Below, piece after piece: positions 60,630-64,000 of a DNA stretch of 64,000 nt; positions within the stretch are counted from its first letter, which is position 1, and every line of letters starts with the position of its first letter. A program made the translations under genes and the position numbers. The stretch comes from Pseudomonas fluorescens (GTDB lineage: Bacteria; Pseudomonadota; Gammaproteobacteria; Pseudomonadales; Pseudomonadaceae), in assembly GCF_040448305.1 (NCBI RefSeq), contig NZ_CP148752.1, positions 6,266,501 to 6,330,500 on the forward strand, given 5' to 3'. The notes under the pieces are model-generated. The model was not told where the DNA came from. It was given only the letters and a program-made list of their open reading frames with translations, and did no database searches.

Positions 60630-61793
60630 TCAGGCCTTGGCCCGGCTTTCCAGGACTTCAACGGCTGGCAGCACTTTGCCTTCGACGAATTCGAGGAACG
60701 CGCCACCGCCGGTAGAGATGTAGGAGATCTGCTCGGCCACACCATACTTGTCAATGGCGGCCAGGGTGTCGCCACCGCCGGCAATGGAGAACGCTGCGCT
60801 GTCCGCGATGGCCTGGGCCAGGACTTTGGTGCCGTTACCGAACTGATCGAATTCGAACACGCCGACCGGACCGTTCCACAGGATGGTTTGCGACGACTTC
60901 AGCAACTCGGCGAAATTCGCCGCGGTCTGCGGACCGATGTCCAGGATCATGTCGTCGGCAGCAACGTCAGCGATCAGCTTGACGGTCGCAACGGCGCTTT
61001 CGGCGAATTCCTTGGCAACCACTACGTCCACTGGCAGCGGTACGCTGACCTTGGCGGCGATGGCGCGAGCGGTGTCCAGCAGGTCCGGCTCGTACAGGGA
61101 TTTACCGACCGGATGACCGGCAGCGGCCAGGAAGGTGTTGGCGATGCCGCCACCAACGATCAACTGGTTGCAGATCTGGCTCAGGCTGTTCAGCACGTCG
61201 AGTTTGGTCGACACCTTGGAGCCGGCGACGATGGCCGCCATTGGCTGGGCCGGGGCGCCCAGGGCTTTGCCCAGTGCGTCCAGTTCAGCGGCCAGCAGCG
61301 GGCCGGCAGCAGCGACTTTGGCGAACTTGGCCACGCCGTGGGTCGAACCCTCGGCACGGTGAGCGGTGCCGAAGGCGTCCATCACGAACACGTCGCACAG
61401 GGCGGCGTATTGCTGGGCCAGTTCGTCGGCGTTCTTTTTCTCGCCTTTGTTGAAGCGCACGTTTTCGAACAGCACGATGTCGCCCGCTTTCACGTCAACA
61501 CCGCCCAGGTAATCGGCCACCAGCGGCACTTCACGCCCCAGAGCACGGCTCAAGTAGTCAGCGACTGGCTTGAGGCTGTTCTCGGCCGAGAACTCGCCTT
61601 CGGTCGGACGGCCAAGGTGCGAGCAGACCATCACGGCCGCGCCTTTTTCCAGGGCCAGCTTGATGGTCGGCAGCGAGGCCAGGATACGCGCATCGCTGGT
61701 GACAACACCGTCCTTGACTGGGACGTTGAGGTCTTCGCGGATCAATACGCGCTTACCTTGCAGATCGAGGTCGGACATCTTCAACACGGTCAT
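60630..61793 (-). CDS. pgk: Phosphoglycerate kinase
   Basis: Pgk transfers phosphate between 1,3-bisphosphoglycerate and ADP. At 387 residues it is full length. The N-terminal KRVLIREDLNVPVKDG, NGPVGVFEFDQFGNGT and GGGDTLAAIDKYG motifs are present. AGGAAG lies eight bases before the ATG at 61793. It starts 12 bp after epd ends, so the two are co-transcribed. Confidence 0.96.
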   Translation of the reverse strand: MTVLKMSDLDLQGKRVLIREDLNVPVKDGVVTSDARILASLPTIKLALEKGAAVMVCSHLGRPTEGEFSAENSLKPVADYLSRALGREVPLVADYLGGVDVKAGDIVLFENVRFNKGEKKNADELAQQYAALCDVFVMDAFGTAHRAEGSTHGVAKFAKVAAAGPLLAAELDALGKALGAPAQPMAAIVAGSKVSTKLDVLNSLSQICNQLIVGGGIANTFLAAAGHPVGKSLYEPDLLDTARAIAAKVSVPLPVDVVVAKEFAESAVATVKLIADVAADDMILDIGPQTAANFAELLKSSQTILWNGPVGVFEFDQFGNGTKVLAQAIADSAAFSIAGGGDTLAAIDKYGVAEQISYISTGGGAFLEFVEGKVLPAVEVLESRAKA

Positions 61794-61805
61794 GGGTCGC
61801 ACTTC

Positions 61806-62858
61806 CTACGGTTTTTTTGAAATTGCTGTTTGCAGATAGTGTTCTGCAACGTCCAGCATTCGGTTGGCAAAACCCCATTCGTTGTCGAACCAGGCCAGGA
61901 TGTTCACCAGCCGTGGGCCGGAAACGCGGGTCTGACTGGCATCGACGATGGCCGAATGTGGGTCATGGTTGAAATCACAGCTTGCGTGGGGTAGCTCGGT
62001 GTAGGCCAGCAGGCCTTTGAGCGGGCCGCTGGTGGCGGCTTCGCGCAGGATCCGGTTGACCTCGGTGGCGTCGGTCGCGGTGGCGGTCTGCATCGTGATA
62101 TCGAGGCAGGACACGTTGACCGTCGGCACCCTCACGGCTTTGGCCTGAATTCGTCCGGCAAGTTCCGGCAGCAGCCGTTCGATACCACGCGCCAGACCGG
62201 TGGACACCGGAATCACCGACTGGAACGCCGAACGGGTGCGGCGCAGGTCTTCGTGGTGATAGGCATCGATGACCGGCTGATCGTTCATCGCCGAGTGAAT
62301 GGTGGTGATCGACACGTAGTCCAGGCCAATGGCCTGATTCAGCAGGCGCAACAGCGGCACGCCGCAGTTGGTGGTGCAGGACGCGTTGGACACCAGCAAC
62401 TCGTCGCCGGTCAGGCAATCCTGGTTCACGCCATAGACGATGGTCGCGTCTACATCCGTCTCGCTGGCCATCGGCTGGGAAAACAGCACACGCGGGGCGC
62501 CGGCGTCGAGGAAACGCCGGCCATCTTCGCGAGTGTGATAAGCGCCGGAGCACTCCAGCACCAGATCGACGCCCAGGGACGCCCAATCGATGCCTTCGGG
62601 GGTGGCACTGCGCAGGACCTTCACGCAGTCGCCATTGATATGCAGACAATCGCCGTCGACCTTCACTTCGCCGGGGAACCGGCCATGGGTGGAGTCGAAA
62701 CGTGTCAGGTATTCGATGCTGGCCATGTCTGCCAGATCGTTGATCGCGACAATCTCGAACCCGGCCTTGTCGCCTCGCTCGAACAACGCACGCAAGACGC
62801 AACGACCAATCCGGCCGTAGCCGTTGAGTGCAACTTTGTAAGGACGCGGTTGAGGCAT
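61806..62858 (-). CDS. epd: Erythrose-4-phosphate dehydrogenase (GapA-like)
   Basis: This 350-residue GAPDH-fold enzyme has the catalytic SNASCTTNC (Cys161) and NAD motif LNGYGRIGRCVLRAL. The DFNHDPHSAIVDA segment and the epd-pgk-fba order identify it as E4P dehydrogenase, which supplies 4-phosphoerythronate for pyridoxal phosphate synthesis. It could instead act as a second GAPDH. It follows tkt, with a REP doublet between. Confidence 0.92.
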   Translation of the reverse strand: MPQPRPYKVALNGYGRIGRCVLRALFERGDKAGFEIVAINDLADMASIEYLTRFDSTHGRFPGEVKVDGDCLHINGDCVKVLRSATPEGIDWASLGVDLVLECSGAYHTREDGRRFLDAGAPRVLFSQPMASETDVDATIVYGVNQDCLTGDELLVSNASCTTNCGVPLLRLLNQAIGLDYVSITTIHSAMNDQPVIDAYHHEDLRRTRSAFQSVIPVSTGLARGIERLLPELAGRIQAKAVRVPTVNVSCLDITMQTATATDATEVNRILREAATSGPLKGLLAYTELPHASCDFNHDPHSAIVDASQTRVSGPRLVNILAWFDNEWGFANRMLDVAEHYLQTAISKKP

Positions 62859-62911
62859 GGGGTTCTCGATTACCGATGTGAATCAGTCAGTGTTGCGCCG
62901 TTCGAACCACC

Positions 62912-62982
62912 GCTTTCGCGAGCAGGCTCGCTCCCACAGGAGAATGCATTCCAATGTGGGAGCGAGCCTGCTCGCGAAGGCG
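62912..62982. repeat. REP doublet (REPIN) 19
   Basis: Short-spacer inverted pair between tkt and epd, two genes in one direction. Confidence 0.87.
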
Positions 62983-63008
62983 ACAGTCCAGACGACGCAA
63001 CTTCTGGA

Positions 63009-64000
63009 TCAGTCTTCCAGCAGCTCTTCAGCCTGACCCAGGATGTTTTCCAGGGTGAAGCCGAACTCTTCGAACAAGGCCGGCGCAGGCGCCGACTCGC
63101 CGTAGGTGGTCATGCCGATCACGCGGCCTTCCAGGCCCACGTACTTGTACCAGTAGTCCGCATGGGAAGCCTCGATGGCGATACGGGCGCTGACCTGCAA
63201 CGGCAGGACCGATTGCTTGTAGCCGGCTTCCTGGGCATCGAACACGCTGGTGCACGGCATGGACACCACGCGAACCTTGCGACCCTGCTCGGTCAGTTTG
63301 TCGAAGGCCTGAACGGCCAGGCCGACTTCCGAACCGGTAGCGATCAGGATCAGCTCAGGCTCGCCCGCGCAGTCCTTGAGCACATAGCCACCACGGCTGA
63401 TGTCGGCGATCTGGCCGGCGTCACGGGTTTGGTGCTGCAGGTTCTGACGCGAGAAGATCAGGGCCGAAGGACCGTCCTTGCGCTCCAGCGCGTACTTCCA
63501 GCTCACCGCCGATTCAACGGCGTCGGCTGGGCGCCAGGTATCGAGGTTCGGCGTGCAGCGCAGGCTGGCCAGTTGCTCGATTGGCTGGTGAGTCGGGCCG
63601 TCTTCGCCCAGACCGATGGAGTCGTGGGTGTAGACGTGGATCACCCGCTGCTTCATCAGGGCCGACATGCGCACTGCGTTGCGCGCGTATTCCATGAACA
63701 TCAGGAAGGTCGCGCCGTAAGGCACCAGGCCGCCGTGCAGGGCGACGCCGTTCATGATCGCGGTCATGCCGAACTCGCGCACGCCGTAGTACATGTAGTT
63801 GCCGCTGGCGTCTTCGGCGGTGACGCCTTTGCAGCCTTTCCACAGGGTCAGGTTGGAACCGGCCAGGTCAGCCGAACCGCCGAGGAACTCAGGCAGCAAC
63901 GGGCCGAACGCGTTCAGGGCATTCTGGCTGGCTTTACGGCTGGCGATGGTTTCGCCCTTGGCGGCCACTTCGGCGATGTAGGCCGAGGCTTTTTCCGAGA
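63009..64000 (-). CDS. tkt: Transketolase (C-terminal half, cut by window edge)
   Basis: Transketolase moves two-carbon units between sugar phosphates with thiamine pyrophosphate. The last 330 residues are seen: FLGGSADLAGSN, the catalytic-region EDGPTHQPIEQLASLR and the C-terminal domain (LILIATGSEVGLAVQAF). The start and TPP-binding N-terminal domain lie beyond position 64000. It leads the tkt-epd-pgk-fba set. Confidence 0.96.
   Translation of the reverse strand, partial: SEKASAYIAEVAAKGETIASRKASQNALNAFGPLLPEFLGGSADLAGSNLTLWKGCKGVTAEDASGNYMYYGVREFGMTAIMNGVALHGGLVPYGATFLMFMEYARNAVRMSALMKQRVIHVYTHDSIGLGEDGPTHQPIEQLASLRCTPNLDTWRPADAVESAVSWKYALERKDGPSALIFSRQNLQHQTRDAGQIADISRGGYVLKDCAGEPELILIATGSEVGLAVQAFDKLTEQGRKVRVVSMPCTSVFDAQEAGYKQSVLPLQVSARIAIEASHADYWYKYVGLEGRVIGMTTYGESAPAPALFEEFGFTLENILGQAEELLED

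Noticed and set aside
4274..62982. The inverted GC-rich repeats as CRISPR units or intrinsic terminators.
   Set aside because: They are pairs at scattered sites with unrelated spacers, not arrays, and they lack T-runs. Their sequence is that of Pseudomonas REP elements.

Overview
The window is chromosomal DNA of a fluorescent Pseudomonas, most likely the P. fluorescens group. Three things point there: GC-rich coding with long antisense shadow frames, a gene order that follows the P. aeruginosa choline, carnitine and glycine-betaine region from memory of that genome, and about nineteen copies of the paired GTGGGAGCGAGCCTGCTCGCGA type REP element. Nothing here looks like a plasmid, prophage or CRISPR locus, and no tRNA or rRNA gene was seen.

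Positions 1-42400 form one large catabolic block for quaternary amines. Choline enters through BetT (36081-38093) and the ABC system CbcXWV (32883-35928). BetBA (39076-42400, with repressor BetI) oxidises it to glycine betaine. Carnitine is bound by CaiX and converted to glycine betaine by CdhA, CdhC and CdhB (23911-27587, regulator CdhR). A gamma-butyrobetaine hydroxylase (27601-28764) feeds carnitine into that route. GbcAB (7468-10147) demethylates glycine betaine to dimethylglycine. DgcAB with a divergent electron-transfer flavoprotein (12959-19126) makes sarcosine. SoxBDA (1-2809) with GlyA makes glycine and serine. SdaB (31071-32447) turns serine into pyruvate. GbdR (29514-30617) is the expected activator. 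Inside the block are a TraX-like membrane protein, threonine aldolase, an SDR enzyme, an aspartic-protease-like secreted protein, a GNAT enzyme, an LprI-like protein, a toxin-antitoxin pair and a DUF3010 protein.

Positions 42666-57932 carry mixed housekeeping and accessory genes: a TldD/TldE-like protease pair, an MFS exporter, the RNA helicase DbpA, a BaiN-type flavoprotein, a YccS-like membrane protein, a periplasmic binding protein, ElaA, a winged-helix protein, a YgjP-like metallopeptidase, a REC-PAS-GGDEF-EAL regulator and a PL7 alginate lyase. A short AT-rich patch (about 57935-58690) follows, with one small secreted orphan protein. Positions 58688-64000, all on the minus strand, are the central carbon genes tkt, epd, pgk and fba, with two small lipoprotein genes between pgk and fba.

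The least expected structure is at 10347-10910, between gbcA and the aspartic-protease-like gene. It is a degenerate 182-bp tandem repeat in which every unit opens with a perfect DnaA box, and two units carry a TGATCA inverted repeat at the same offset. It resembles a DnaA-titration or replication-control locus. Other notable points are REP doublets placed inside four operons, 21-bp-period direct repeats in front of caiX and cbcX that fit CdhR and GbdR operators, a candidate small RNA at 28903-29043, and enzymes with substituted key residues (DgcA iron-sulfur ligand, dipeptidase-like metal site, EAL asparagine).
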